Part shown: piece after piece, positions 51,788 through 61,328 of the stretch
How the letters are laid out: each line of letters opens with the position of its first letter
How positions within the stretch are numbered: the first letter of the stretch is position 1
Origin: Dyadobacter pollutisoli
GTDB taxonomy: Bacteria > Bacteroidota > Bacteroidia > Cytophagales > Spirosomataceae
NCBI RefSeq assembly: GCF_026625565.1
Contig: NZ_CP112998.1
Coordinates: 3,350,501-3,414,500 of the forward strand
Length of the DNA stretch: 64,000 nt
Direction: 5' to 3'
The notes under the pieces: generated by a model
What the model saw: only the letters and a program-made list of their open reading frames with translations
The model's database searches: none
What the model was told of the DNA's origin: nothing
Translations under genes and position numbers: made by a program

Positions 51788-53005
51788 ATGGATACCCGCT
51801 CGCTACTTGAAAACCATGAATCAGGATATAGCCTGGCGCAGGCATTTTATACCGATGAAGAGGTTTTCGAAATGGATATCAAGCATATATGGCGTAAATA
51901 CTGGCTTTTTGCCGGTGTTGCGGCCGACATTCCTAAACCCGGCGACTATTTCACATATAAGGTCCATCCCGATTCCATCATCATTCTCAGGGACGATAAC
52001 CACGGGATCGTGGCCCATTATAATACCTGCCGCCACAGGGGATCACTAATTTGTACGAAGGAATCCGGGTCGGCGCCCAAGCTGATGTGTCCTTATCATC
52101 AATGGGTCTACAATAAAGACGGCTCCTTGTTTAAAGCCAGGCACATGCCGGAAGATTTTGACAAGTCCACATTTGGCCTGCATCCGGTACATATCAGGAC
52201 GGTTGAAGGACTGATCTTCATTTCACTTGCTGAAAGCCCTCCCGATTTTGACCAGGTTGTCCGGGAATTTGGCCCTTACCTGCGGCCTTACAAGCTCCAA
52301 AAGGCCAAAGTAGCTGCCAAGAAAAGGTATGTTTTGAAGACAAACTGGAAGTTGATCACTGAGAACTTCCGGGAATGCTACCATTGCGGAGCTGCCCACC
52401 CCGAATACTGTAAAGCAGTCATCGGTGCAAACCTAAAAGAATCCGCTGACGTTTATCAGCAGGAAAAGCAGATCGAATGGTCGGCAAAAGGCCTGGAAAC
52501 CAAAGGAATTGAATTTAAGGATAACTCGTTCCATTTTGCTGTCAGGTATCCCCTCCGCGACCAAGTGGAAAGTTACAGCCTGGACGGCAAACCGGTATCC
52601 TTACCGATGGGCGATCACCAGGATTATGACGCCGGCGTGCTGGGATTGGTATGTTACCCCAATTTCTGGATTGATGCCGTCAGCGACTATGTGTGGACGA
52701 TGCGCATTACGCCTTTAAGCGCGTCCAGCTGTACGGTCGATCTTTCGTGGCTGGTGGACGAAAACGCCGTTGAAGGCCATGACTATGACCTTGACAGGCT
52801 GACCGAGTTCTGGAAGGTCACCGGTGAACAGGATTGGGAATTGTGCGAAAACAATTTCAGTGGAATACAGTCCTCTCATTATCAGCCGGGCCCCTACGCT
52901 CCCTCAGAATTGGATGTGGTCAAGTTTGTCGATTGGTATATCAATCGCTTAAAAGAAGGAGTAGGCTTACCCGTTACTGATATTGCTGCTAAAACAGATT
53001 TGTAA
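51788..53005 (+). CDS. Rieske-type aromatic-ring-hydroxylating/betaine-demethylating oxygenase alpha subunit
   Basis: A 405-residue Rieske non-haem iron oxygenase. The [2Fe-2S] centre has Cys81-x-His83 (CRHRG) and Cys101-x-x-His104 (CPYHQW); the mononuclear iron site has ENFRECYHCGAAHPEY (His199, His204) and a later acid in GEQDWELCENN (Asp349). The HCGAAHPEY form and length resemble the GbcA, choline and carnitine monooxygenase group, so N-demethylation of a quaternary amine is plausible, but ring hydroxylation cannot be excluded. No ferredoxin or reductase partner is nearby. Its end overlaps the convergent PfkB gene by 17 bases. Confidence 0.87.
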   Translation: MDTRSLLENHESGYSLAQAFYTDEEVFEMDIKHIWRKYWLFAGVAADIPKPGDYFTYKVHPDSIIILRDDNHGIVAHYNTCRHRGSLICTKESGSAPKLMCPYHQWVYNKDGSLFKARHMPEDFDKSTFGLHPVHIRTVEGLIFISLAESPPDFDQVVREFGPYLRPYKLQKAKVAAKKRYVLKTNWKLITENFRECYHCGAAHPEYCKAVIGANLKESADVYQQEKQIEWSAKGLETKGIEFKDNSFHFAVRYPLRDQVESYSLDGKPVSLPMGDHQDYDAGVLGLVCYPNFWIDAVSDYVWTMRITPLSASSCTVDLSWLVDENAVEGHDYDLDRLTEFWKVTGEQDWELCENNFSGIQSSHYQPGPYAPSELDVVKFVDWYINRLKEGVGLPVTDIAAKTDL

Positions 53006-54086
53006 ATTGCGGGCTCTCACCATGCGCGATATAATGCGTGGTGAGCCTGTGCCCCATTGCCAACGCCTCGGCCGTGTTCATTTCCAGGAGCATAGCGGCA
53101 CAAAAACCAGTGTTGAAATTGTCCCCTGCCCCAGTTAGCAATTTGGGATTGGATAATTGCGGTGTGCTGCACCAGGTTAGCCCGTCCGCGTCGTAACAAC
53201 ACGCTTCTGCCGGGTGATGTACCACTACCTTGCTGATGCCGAGCGCATTATGAATCGCGGCAGCGGTCTCCCCGATTGCCGGCGATTCCTTCGTATTCCC
53301 CATCAGTGCTTCATATACTAAGGTCGATTCATTCCTGTTCAGGCTCAACACCACATTCCAGTAGCGCGAAAATCCGTTCAACAGCTCCAACGCTTCCAGC
53401 AACTGGCTGCGCGTCTTTTTGGAACAATCCGACAAATCGAAAAGTCCGATTGGTTTTTGGACCCCGTTCCGCGTAAATGGCAGGACCTCTTCGAGCAGGC
53501 CAGCCCATATCCCTGTTGAATGCGCCACTTCACTCCAGTTAAGCAATCCCACCAGGTCCTTTCCACAGAAGACAGATTTCAACTGGTCCAGCCCGATCGT
53601 GTCCCTGATGTAAGACCAATCGGCGCTGTTGATTTGCGTAGATTCGGCCATCATCATTTTACTGTTGTCGAATTCGATCGCCGTGCTCATACCGGGCTCT
53701 GCATAACTATACAAAGTGCAGTTGGGCGACATTTGCTGAAAAATGTGGTGGATATCCGGAAGGCCGAGCGCTCCGACGCAGTCCACCTTGCAACCCAGTT
53801 TGGCAAATGCATTGGCCGTGATAGGCATATTACCCCCGACTTTCAGCAGCTCCTGTTTGAGTTCCAGTGAAAAATTCCGGTTGGCTTTTTTCACAATGTA
53901 ATTCCCAAAATCAGTGATGTCCTCAAAAAACTGCTGTGACCCATCCTCATTCTGTTTTTTGACGACCTTCACAATAGAGTCGATGTAGCCATCAAAACCC
54001 AGGGCTATCTTTTTGGAAATCAACACGTCATGCCAACTCGCGGCGGTTGGAATATTACTCTTTTCGTTAGGATTCAGTACCAGCAT
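52989..54086 (-). CDS. PfkB-family carbohydrate kinase
   Basis: About 365 residues from the Met at 54086 (MLVLNPNEK); the frame extends to 54152 with a hydrophobic leader that is not kinase-like. Ribokinase-like elements are GGNMPITANAFAKLGCKVDCVGALG (sugar-binding region), LSLNRNESTLVYEAL and the anion hole with catalytic Asp in TGAGDNFNTGFCAAML. N-terminal ALGFDGYIDSIVKVVKK is unlike fructokinase or ribokinase, so the sugar is unknown. It lies alone, convergent with the Rieske gene. Confidence 0.85.
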   Translation of the reverse strand: MLVLNPNEKSNIPTAASWHDVLISKKIALGFDGYIDSIVKVVKKQNEDGSQQFFEDITDFGNYIVKKANRNFSLELKQELLKVGGNMPITANAFAKLGCKVDCVGALGLPDIHHIFQQMSPNCTLYSYAEPGMSTAIEFDNSKMMMAESTQINSADWSYIRDTIGLDQLKSVFCGKDLVGLLNWSEVAHSTGIWAGLLEEVLPFTRNGVQKPIGLFDLSDCSKKTRSQLLEALELLNGFSRYWNVVLSLNRNESTLVYEALMGNTKESPAIGETAAAIHNALGISKVVVHHPAEACCYDADGLTWCSTPQLSNPKLLTGAGDNFNTGFCAAMLLEMNTAEALAMGHRLTTHYIAHGESPQFTNLF

Positions 54087-54281
54087 TGAAATGTTTGAAA
54101 GCGGTGTGTAAAACATCAGCACTATTGCAATGTCAAGGTAGAGGTTATTCACTGCACCGGTCTTCCCCTTTTTATCAAGGTCTTGTGGAATCTTATCAAA
54201 TTATGGGTTTTCCTCCAATATTTCGTTCATAATGTCTCTAATATTGTGTATTATAGTAGAAAATAATAGGAATAAACTACT

Positions 54282-55163
54282 ATGATTACCTTACATGCCC
54301 ATCCAGGATCTGACTCCGGAAACTTTAAAACCGGCGCCATTCGTTTTTTTGATGGCTATGATCCGTCGGGTCATTTCAGCCATTCGCATTCCCAGGTCGA
54401 GCTGATATGCGTCCTGGCGGGGCAAACATCCATACTGGTTGGCGGGCATGTCGAGCAAAGCACGGCCGGGGATATATTCCTCGTAGGCAGCGGGCTCCCT
54501 CATTCGATCCACACCGTATCATCAGAGCAAACCCGTGTCGCTATCGTTCATTTTGACGAAATATTTCTGGACGACCTGATAGCCATCATAAAGGATTTTC
54601 AGTTGACGGGCCACTTTGCCTATTTGTGCAGCCAGGGAACTTTGTGGAGAAATCAAACCGAGGGGTTGGTCCCGCAGATTTTAAAACTAAAAGATACGGA
54701 GGGAATGAATGCCGTAATCGTGCTGGTACGGATCCTGTCGGGCCTGCTCGGGCAGCGAAAATACCAAACGCTTAACCAGTCCCGCCCCAAACTGGTGCCG
54801 GTACTGGATAGCAACGAGGATAAAATCAGGGTCGTTTTCGATTATACTGAGCAACATTACCGGGAGGCGATCACCCTGCCACAGATTGCTGCGGTGATCA
54901 ATTTCACAGAGACATCATTTTGCCGGTATTTCAAAAAATGGACTGGAAAAAGTTATTATCACTACCTGAACGAAGTCAGAATAGACAAGGCCTGTGCGCT
55001 GCTGATGGAAGACAGCTCCAAAACCATTGAGGAAGTATGTTACACGATTGGGTACAGCAGCCCCTCCACATTTTACAAGCATTTCAAGAAAGTCCTGAAT
55101 ATGGCCCCGGGAACATATCTTGAAAAAATAAATAGCTACAAGCAGCAGAATATCATAAGCTAG
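54282..55163 (+). CDS. AraC-family transcriptional regulator
   Basis: A 293-residue regulator with N-terminal cupin (HFSHSHSQVELICVLAGQTSILVGGHVEQSTAGDIFLVGSGLPHSIH) and a C-terminal AraC DNA-binding domain (ITLPQIAAVINFTETSFCRYFKKWTGKSYYHYLNEVRIDKACALL, TIEEVCYTIGYSSPSTFYKHFKKVLNMAPGTYLEKI). It is divergent from the PfkB gene and convergent with the PQQ dehydrogenase, from which it is separated by a bidirectional terminator-like repeat. Its target may be the kinase gene or a distant one. Confidence 0.92.
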   Translation: MITLHAHPGSDSGNFKTGAIRFFDGYDPSGHFSHSHSQVELICVLAGQTSILVGGHVEQSTAGDIFLVGSGLPHSIHTVSSEQTRVAIVHFDEIFLDDLIAIIKDFQLTGHFAYLCSQGTLWRNQTEGLVPQILKLKDTEGMNAVIVLVRILSGLLGQRKYQTLNQSRPKLVPVLDSNEDKIRVVFDYTEQHYREAITLPQIAAVINFTETSFCRYFKKWTGKSYYHYLNEVRIDKACALLMEDSSKTIEEVCYTIGYSSPSTFYKHFKKVLNMAPGTYLEKINSYKQQNIIS

Positions 55164-55207
55164 ACCGGCCCCGAAAGACTACGCTTCCTGTTCATTCAGG
55201 CCGGTCT
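55162..55207. terminator. Inverted repeat between convergent AraC and PQQ dehydrogenase genes
   Basis: Perfect nine-base arms AGACCGGCC (55162-55170) and GGCCGGTCT (55199-55207) enclose a 28-base loop, followed on the plus strand by TTCTATT. Its place between two convergent stop codons suggests a bidirectional terminator, though the T-run is poor. Confidence 0.55.
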
Positions 55208-55212
55208 TTCTA

Positions 55213-57345
55213 TTACTTCAATGCAAAAGTCAAATACCCGCCTTTAAAGTTTTTTGCCGGGTTTGCGCTCACCCCTATTGTGACATATTGCTTACCGTTT
55301 ACCGCATAGGTCGAAGGAATGGAGCACCCATTACCCGGCAGCTCGACGCTCCAAAGTATTTTTCCGGTTTTCTGCTCGAACGCGCGGAACTTACCATCCA
55401 CAGTGGCTGCAATAAACACAAGCCCTCCGGCCGTGGCGATCCCACCACCGCGGTTAAAAATGCCCGAGTTTTTGATACCCATTTTGGCCAATTTCTCGTC
55501 TTCCCCGAGTGGCACCTGCCAGAGTATTTCTCCTTTGTTAAGATCAATTGCATTCAAAGTGCCATATGGAGGTTTAATGGCGAAATTGTCGCTGGTATCC
55601 TTATAAAAATCATATCCTGAAAAACCATACGGTTCCTTGTGAGCTTGTTCAGTCTGTCCTTCAGAACTAACGGGCTTGCCTTTCAGGTAGGAAACAATCG
55701 CATCGATTTGTGCCTGCGGTAAATGCTTAAAAGACGGCATCGGCTCTGCACCTTTTTTAATGAACAAGTCCAGCTTTTCTACCGACAGCCGCCCTATTTT
55801 CCGGGCTATATTGGGACCATAATTTGTCCCTTTCTTATCTGCACCATGACAGCCGCTGCAATACATTCCAAACAATTCCTTTCCGCTCAGATCATTGTGA
55901 ATGTCCAGTCCCTTGATCTCGGTCAATTTCAGGAACCACGGCAAATCATTGGAGTTGATAAACATAACACCGGTTTGGGGGTTCAGTGAAGCCCCTCCCC
56001 AATTCGAACCGCCGTGCGCTGTCGGCAATATAATGGAACCGGTTAAGTTGGGCGGATCATAAATTCCGGTCTGATAACGATTCGACTTGATCTGATCTTT
56101 GAAATATTTGTTTAATTCCGGCGTCTGATCGGTGATATATTCCTCCTTAAATCCCTGTCTGGCAAACGGTCCGGGCTTCTGTGGAAATGGCTGTGTTGGC
56201 CAGGGCTTCTCACCGGGCATATCGCTCTTTGTCGGAACCGGGACTTCTTTAATTGGGAACAAGGGCTCTCCTGTTTCCCGGTTAAAAACAAAAACATAAC
56301 CCAGCTTGGTCGCCAGCGCGACGGCATCAATATCTTTTCCATGATGCTTTACCGTCAACAAATTAGGTGGTGATCCGTTATCGCGGTCCCACAAATCATG
56401 GTGAGTCGTTTGAAAGTGCCAGATCCGCTTACCGGTCTTTGCATTCAATGCCAAAAGACAATTTGCAAACAGATTTTGCCCCTCCCGGTCGGCGCCGTAG
56501 AAGTCAAAAGACGGAGAAGCGGTTGGCACATAAACGATCCCTCTCTTTTTATCCAATGCCATTCCACCCCAGCAGTTAGCTCCGCCGTTCTTTTTTCGCG
56601 CATCAGCAGGCCAGGTTTCCGAGCCGAATTCTCCCTTTTGGGGAATCGTATGAAATACCCATTCAAGCTTACCGGTATTGGCATTAAATGCCCTAATATC
56701 CCCAGAGGTCGAAGGTAATTCGTCTGGTACTTTACATCCCACTATAAATAGATCCCCATAAATGACGCCGGGTGCATTCACCGTCACATGGACGGCCTGA
56801 CGCTTGGACGGCTCCACCGACAGTCCGGTATAGAAGTCAACCCTGCCCTTCATTCCAAATGCTTCATTGAGCTTTCCGTCTGCTGCCCGTACCGAATAAA
56901 GTGTCGACCCATAAACGAACAGTAAAACATCAGCGCCCTGGCCCTTGTCGTGGTGGAACGTAATACCACGCGTCCAGGTGCTGACCACCGTGCTGTCTGG
57001 CTTAAACTCCCATATTTTCTTGCCGGTAGAGGCGTCAATAGCCGCTAATTTCTCCGATGGCATAAAGGCGTACATTATCCCATTGACGATAAGCGGGTTA
57101 AAGAGCACCGACGCGCGGTCTTCCGCATCGTCCTCAGCCTTCCAGGCCAGCTGAAGGTTTGCTACATTTTTTGTATTGACCTGGTCCAGCGCAGAATATT
57201 TGTTATTGGATTCATCGTGCCCAAACGCAGGCCAATCCTCTTTTTTCTCTCGGTTTTTTGAAAGATACAGGTACCCGGTCTGGACGACCAGAAATACCAC
57301 TAAGGCAATCAAAAATGCAATATTTGTTTTCTTAAAAAATAACAT
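55213..57345 (-). CDS. Membrane-anchored PQQ-dependent dehydrogenase with embedded cytochrome c domain
   Basis: A 710-residue quinoprotein. An N-terminal membrane anchor (residues 8-28) is followed by an eight-bladed PQQ propeller (WPAFGHDESNNKYSALDQVNTKNVANLQLAWKAED, LAAIDASTGKKIWEF, THHDLWDRDNGSPPNLL, GGSNWGGASLNPQTGVMFINSND). A cytochrome c domain is inserted at about 485-565 with Cys496-x-x-Cys499-His500 and axial Met in AEPMPSFKH; propeller strands resume afterwards, ending GGYLTFALK. This is the layout of membrane sugar or alcohol dehydrogenases that pass electrons to the respiratory chain. Last gene of a five-gene operon, 13 bases after an epimerase. Confidence 0.9.
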   Translation of the reverse strand: MLFFKKTNIAFLIALVVFLVVQTGYLYLSKNREKKEDWPAFGHDESNNKYSALDQVNTKNVANLQLAWKAEDDAEDRASVLFNPLIVNGIMYAFMPSEKLAAIDASTGKKIWEFKPDSTVVSTWTRGITFHHDKGQGADVLLFVYGSTLYSVRAADGKLNEAFGMKGRVDFYTGLSVEPSKRQAVHVTVNAPGVIYGDLFIVGCKVPDELPSTSGDIRAFNANTGKLEWVFHTIPQKGEFGSETWPADARKKNGGANCWGGMALDKKRGIVYVPTASPSFDFYGADREGQNLFANCLLALNAKTGKRIWHFQTTHHDLWDRDNGSPPNLLTVKHHGKDIDAVALATKLGYVFVFNRETGEPLFPIKEVPVPTKSDMPGEKPWPTQPFPQKPGPFARQGFKEEYITDQTPELNKYFKDQIKSNRYQTGIYDPPNLTGSIILPTAHGGSNWGGASLNPQTGVMFINSNDLPWFLKLTEIKGLDIHNDLSGKELFGMYCSGCHGADKKGTNYGPNIARKIGRLSVEKLDLFIKKGAEPMPSFKHLPQAQIDAIVSYLKGKPVSSEGQTEQAHKEPYGFSGYDFYKDTSDNFAIKPPYGTLNAIDLNKGEILWQVPLGEDEKLAKMGIKNSGIFNRGGGIATAGGLVFIAATVDGKFRAFEQKTGKILWSVELPGNGCSIPSTYAVNGKQYVTIGVSANPAKNFKGGYLTFALK

Positions 57346-57358
57346 AATTCATTTTGGT

Positions 57359-58306
57359 TCAATGGTACTGGGATCCGAAAACGCTCCGACAATAAGCAAG
57401 ATCCTGCTGATGTGCTTGCACAGCATTCATGGTAATCGGGGAATCCTTTTCCAGGCACTGTTCAAGTACCAGCAGTGGTTTTACATTTAACGCATGTAAC
57501 GTAGCAGCCAGTCTACCATAGCTGATGTCGCCTTCTTGGAATGTCTCCTGCCAGATCCCGTCTTTGGATTGCCTCAAATGCAATTCTATAATCCTCTTTC
57601 CATATAGTTTTACGATATCGAAAAGCGCAACCTGCGAGTTACCTGAACCTCGGTACGCCCAGTGCACATCCAGGCAAAGTGACACGTGCTTCGGATCGGT
57701 TGATAGCATCATATGATGAAATTCACGTGCAGCCGCCCGCATCTCCACATCATGCATGTGATAGGCCAGGGTCATCCCCTGCTTTTTAAGTTCTGCTCCA
57801 AGCAGGTCCAAGTTTCTGGCCTGCTCGGTCAGTTCTTCGTCCGATTTATTTTTCCCACTGCCCCATTGAATAGGATTCGGATTGGTGGCTATAATTCGGG
57901 TCCCGGCCGACTTGGCCACCTTAGCAATTGCCAGGACATCACTGATTGATTTGGCTGCCTCTCCCGAGCGATGAAGAACCGAGCTAACATACACAGAGGG
58001 CATTTCCAAGCCATGCCTGATCAGCAGTGGCAATAAATCCCATACTTCCTTTGGATTGTTAAAAGCAGGCTCGTAGGCTTTGATACCCGATGAAGCAAAT
58101 GCTTCCAGTGACGCATCGAGGTCTTTTCCCCAGTCTTTCCCTGCTCTTTCATAGAATGTGATCCACGAATATTGATTGCAAGAAATAGGAAAGGAGCGGA
58201 GACCGGGTTTAGGCGTACCTGGCTCCGTCAATACGATAGTGCCTGCTGAAACAGCCATCGAATTCAGAAATTGACGACGACTTTGTTTCAATGTGTTACA
58301 ATCCAT
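57359..58306 (-). CDS. Tat-exported sugar phosphate isomerase/epimerase-like TIM barrel
   Basis: A 315-residue xylose isomerase-like barrel. The N-terminus has a twin-arginine motif (SRRQFLNSMAVSAGTIVL), so it is probably exported to the periplasm folded. Barrel elements: AFASSGIKAYEPAFNN, GTRIIATNPNPIQW, MTLAYHMHDVEM (metal ligand region), VSLCLDVHWAYR and IIELHLRQSKDGIWQ. Several metal ligands appear present. Its start overlaps the stop of the cytoplasmic paralogue by 11 bases, and it precedes the periplasmic PQQ dehydrogenase, which suggests that the two act on the same substrate. Confidence 0.85.
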   Translation of the reverse strand: MDCNTLKQSRRQFLNSMAVSAGTIVLTEPGTPKPGLRSFPISCNQYSWITFYERAGKDWGKDLDASLEAFASSGIKAYEPAFNNPKEVWDLLPLLIRHGLEMPSVYVSSVLHRSGEAAKSISDVLAIAKVAKSAGTRIIATNPNPIQWGSGKNKSDEELTEQARNLDLLGAELKKQGMTLAYHMHDVEMRAAAREFHHMMLSTDPKHVSLCLDVHWAYRGSGNSQVALFDIVKLYGKRIIELHLRQSKDGIWQETFQEGDISYGRLAATLHALNVKPLLVLEQCLEKDSPITMNAVQAHQQDLAYCRSVFGSQYH

Positions 58307-59201
58307 TTACAAGCAGTTTTCCGTCAATAAATTGCTTTGCCCTTGGCACATCGCTTTCCTCCAGATGCTCGATGATAATCGGAATGTTCGGATGCCTGCT
58401 GGCCAGTCTGCTGAGGTACAAGTCGTAATTCAATGCGCCCAACCCAGGTGCCGGCAGTTCGATCATACCTACCCCTCTGAGCGCATGTGCCTCGTCGCCA
58501 TCGATATCGGCCATTGTAACCCCCACAGACGCTGCTGCCAGCTTGACGTCCTTGGCATGCGCAATCTTGATTTTATCCGACAAGGCATCAAACATCCGGT
58601 TTATTGTCAGGTCTATGGCCCCAATGTTATGCTCTTCAAAATAATTGGTAGGGTCCATCAGCAGCCCTAAATTGGGATGATTAATGTCTGCAAATAACCG
58701 GAGGGTTTCTTCAACAGAGCCGATCACATTGTTTACATACGTTTCCACGCAAAATGTCACACCATACTGGCGCGCAAATGCAACAATATCCCCGATCACA
58801 TCCCTGCACTCGGCATAGCCATCTTCTGTTTTATTTTTGGGATCATGTACCCAGTCACTGTCCGAATTAAATGTCCCTGTTTCGCTGATCACATAAGGCG
58901 AGCCCATCTCATTGGCATAGCGTATAATCTGTCTGAGGTGATCCAGGTTTACCTTGCGGATTGCCGGCACGGGATGCACCAGATTGGTGTACGCGGAAAT
59001 GCAGCTGATCGGCAAATTGTTGCTTCTGAAAGTCTCACGGATTTTTTTGGCCTTGGCCGAATCTATTGCATTGGTCGACAGGTCCATATCCTTAAAGGAC
59101 ACATCCAGTTGAACTGTATTAAAATCTAACCCCCGGATCCTGGCTGCGGTTTGCGCCAGGTCATAGGGGAAATAACCGGTAAAAATTCCAACCTGAATCA
59201 T
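58296..59201 (-). CDS. Cytoplasmic sugar phosphate isomerase/epimerase
   Basis: About 301 residues from the Met at 59201 (MIQVGIFTGYFPYDL); the frame to 59282 would overlap the upstream gene. It is a TIM-barrel of the xylose isomerase-like family: IRGLDFNTVQLDV, ISCISAYTNLVHPV, GSPYVISETGTFNSDSDWVHDP (metal ligand Glu), VTFCVETYVNNVIG, LGLLMDPTNYFEE, KIAHAKDVKLA and IPIIIEHLEESDV. All four ligand strands look intact. It lies 19 bases after the Gfo/Idh gene within the operon. The substrate is not identifiable; inosose or keto-sugar epimerisation is common for this family. Confidence 0.87.
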   Translation of the reverse strand: MIQVGIFTGYFPYDLAQTAARIRGLDFNTVQLDVSFKDMDLSTNAIDSAKAKKIRETFRSNNLPISCISAYTNLVHPVPAIRKVNLDHLRQIIRYANEMGSPYVISETGTFNSDSDWVHDPKNKTEDGYAECRDVIGDIVAFARQYGVTFCVETYVNNVIGSVEETLRLFADINHPNLGLLMDPTNYFEEHNIGAIDLTINRMFDALSDKIKIAHAKDVKLAAASVGVTMADIDGDEAHALRGVGMIELPAPGLGALNYDLYLSRLASRHPNIPIIIEHLEESDVPRAKQFIDGKLLVNGL

Positions 59202-59220
59202 AAGATCAATTAGACTATTT

Positions 59221-60315
59221 TTAAGAATATATTTCTGCAATATCCACGGGCCGATGCTGCCTTGCCGAAACATAACAGGCATCTACAAGTGCCATTGTTT
59301 TGAGATTGTCCCTCGCACTGATCTCCGGCTCAGTATTTTGCTCCAGCGCTACAAGCAATTGGGCCATTGGCCCGGCAAAAGCATCCGGAAACCACACTTC
59401 ATTCCAGCGAGGGCGCTGCCAACCTTCAGCGCCTTTGCACGCATAATCCAGCGTGCTTGAAGTGCGCACAGGATAGTACGGCCAGCCTATACTTCCTTTG
59501 GCAAGCCCGTCGAGGCCTTCTACCCGGTAATTGATATAAGTATCCTCTTCGGCACCCTCACGGGCCGGGCCCGTCCACACATCATCCCACGATGATGCCC
59601 GCATGCCATTTTCGTATTCCAGAATGTAAAGCGCGATACCATCCTCATGTGCAAATTTTGAAATCGTCCGCGGGTCCTGGGCTACACTGCAATAAACACT
59701 TTTCGGGTCGCCAAACCAGTATCTGAATGTATCCAGATGGTGGATGCTCATCATACGCAAGGTAAGCCAACCCAAAGCCGCCTGCCAGTCCGCCCAGTGC
59801 GGGATTGCCCTCATATCAATCGAGGCAAATACAGGCTTACCCAATAATCCCTTATTCAGCAGATCCTTGCATGCCCTCACCGACTGATCATAGCGCATGT
59901 TCTGGTTAACGCTGAGCACTACACCTGCGTCTTCACAGATTTTGACAATTTCCAGTGCATCGGAATAGTTCATAGCAAGTGGCTTTTGGGCAAGGATGCC
60001 CCTGATATTCCGATGCTTCACAGCCTCCCTGACGACAGCAAGCTGCTCATTGGGCGGGACGGCAATATCAATCACCTGCACCTGAGGATTTCCAAACATC
60101 TGTTCGTACGAGCTGTATACTTTCGGGATCTTATGCCTTTCAGCTATTTTCATACTGTTGGCCCACGTACGCGATGTGATCGCAACCGGATTGAAGCCTG
60201 CATTCCGATAGGCTACAAGCTGACAGTCCGCCATAATAAACCCGGCGCCTACACACCCAATGCCTATCGACTTATTTTCGGGAAGATCGGGAAGGTATTT
60301 AAGTTCAATTTCCAT
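59221..60315 (-). CDS. Gfo/Idh/MocA-family NAD(P)-dependent oxidoreductase
   Basis: A 364-residue cytoplasmic oxidoreductase without export signal. The Rossmann domain has IGIGCVGAGFIMADCQLVAYRNAGFNPVAITSRT, a catalytic Lys in LAQKPLAMNYSDAL (in place of EKP), and the C-terminal sheet includes LRMMSIHHLDTFRYWFGDP with likely catalytic HHLD. It resembles inositol dehydrogenase or glucose-fructose oxidoreductase type enzymes. It lies 10 bases after the PhyH-family gene and 19 before the epimerase, in the middle of the five-gene operon. Confidence 0.88.
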   Translation of the reverse strand: MEIELKYLPDLPENKSIGIGCVGAGFIMADCQLVAYRNAGFNPVAITSRTWANSMKIAERHKIPKVYSSYEQMFGNPQVQVIDIAVPPNEQLAVVREAVKHRNIRGILAQKPLAMNYSDALEIVKICEDAGVVLSVNQNMRYDQSVRACKDLLNKGLLGKPVFASIDMRAIPHWADWQAALGWLTLRMMSIHHLDTFRYWFGDPKSVYCSVAQDPRTISKFAHEDGIALYILEYENGMRASSWDDVWTGPAREGAEEDTYINYRVEGLDGLAKGSIGWPYYPVRTSSTLDYACKGAEGWQRPRWNEVWFPDAFAGPMAQLLVALEQNTEPEISARDNLKTMALVDACYVSARQHRPVDIAEIYS

Positions 60316-60325
60316 TAATGACCGG

Positions 60326-61159
60326 TTACGGGCGATTTAAATCCTTCAAAGTGATTTCTGCATCTTTGCTTAAAAAATCGACCTTGCTTACTACTTGCTT
60401 GCCGCTCTCCAGTAGAGCGCTGTCGGCGACTACTTTCACAGGTTCGATACAGGACGTGTTCTTCTCTCTGAAAGGTTTATTGGAAGATAAGTTATATGCG
60501 GAAATCACCGACCAACGGGCCTTATCAGACAAATTAGCGTCTGAACGGTGCAGAATATTGCTGTGGAAGAAAAGTGTATCGCCAGCCTTCAATTCAACAT
60601 AAACCAGGTCGCTGATTTTTTCGGCCTCTGCTACAAAATCCGGATCGGCCCCTTGTTGTTCCCCTACAAATGAATGTTCAAAACGCTGCATTTTGTGGGT
60701 GCCTTTGAGCACCTGCAGACACCCGTTTTCGACCGTAGCGTCAGTCAGCGCAACCATGACGGAAATCATTGCCTCGGGATATAGAAAGCCATTTTTATAC
60801 CAGTAACCGTAGTCCTGGTGCCATTCCCAGGCACCTCCTTTTTTAGGTTCCTTTTGCATGACCTTGGAGTGGAAATGGCAAACCTCACCGTCTCCGTCCA
60901 GTAACGTGCGGACAGCGCCCACCATCCGCTCCGAGCGCGACATAAGTCCGAAGGAATCGTCCCCGGGGGTAAACCAAAGCGTGAGCTTGGTTAAGTTGCC
61001 GTTTGTGTCTTTCAGATCGAATGCATGGCTGGTTACACTATCGTCGGTAGCCAGGCTGTAGAGCAGATCTATTTCCTGCTGGCTAAAAAAAATACGTTTG
61101 ATCAAAAAGCCGTCCCTTTCAAAATCTGATTTTTCGGCAATGCTAAGTTCTGTTTTCAT
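60326..61159 (-). CDS. Phytanoyl-CoA dioxygenase (PhyH)-family Fe(II)/2-oxoglutarate oxygenase
   Basis: A 277-residue oxygenase of the PhyH family. Iron ligands: His114 and Asp116 in WEWHQDYGYW, and His204 in LHRSDAN; Arg215 (KARWSV) is a candidate 2-oxoglutarate anchor. The N-terminal FERDGFLIKRIFFSQQEIDLL is family-typical. PhyH proteins in sugar-catabolism clusters often hydroxylate or demethylate unusual carbohydrates; the actual substrate is unknown. First gene of the operon, divergent from an AraC regulator 169 bases away. Confidence 0.87.
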   Translation of the reverse strand: MKTELSIAEKSDFERDGFLIKRIFFSQQEIDLLYSLATDDSVTSHAFDLKDTNGNLTKLTLWFTPGDDSFGLMSRSERMVGAVRTLLDGDGEVCHFHSKVMQKEPKKGGAWEWHQDYGYWYKNGFLYPEAMISVMVALTDATVENGCLQVLKGTHKMQRFEHSFVGEQQGADPDFVAEAEKISDLVYVELKAGDTLFFHSNILHRSDANLSDKARWSVISAYNLSSNKPFREKNTSCIEPVKVVADSALLESGKQVVSKVDFLSKDAEITLKDLNRP

Positions 61160-61328
61160 GGTTTGATAAATATGATGAGAGACCTCGGTTTAAGACTGAA
61201 CTTTCTTGAAATATGGATATCACAAAATTCCATTACATTTCAGATGTCTGACATCAATATCTTCGCTATTTTGTATGTTATTTTGAAACGTTTTTCTTAA
61301 TTGTAACAGAAAAATTGAAACATATCAG

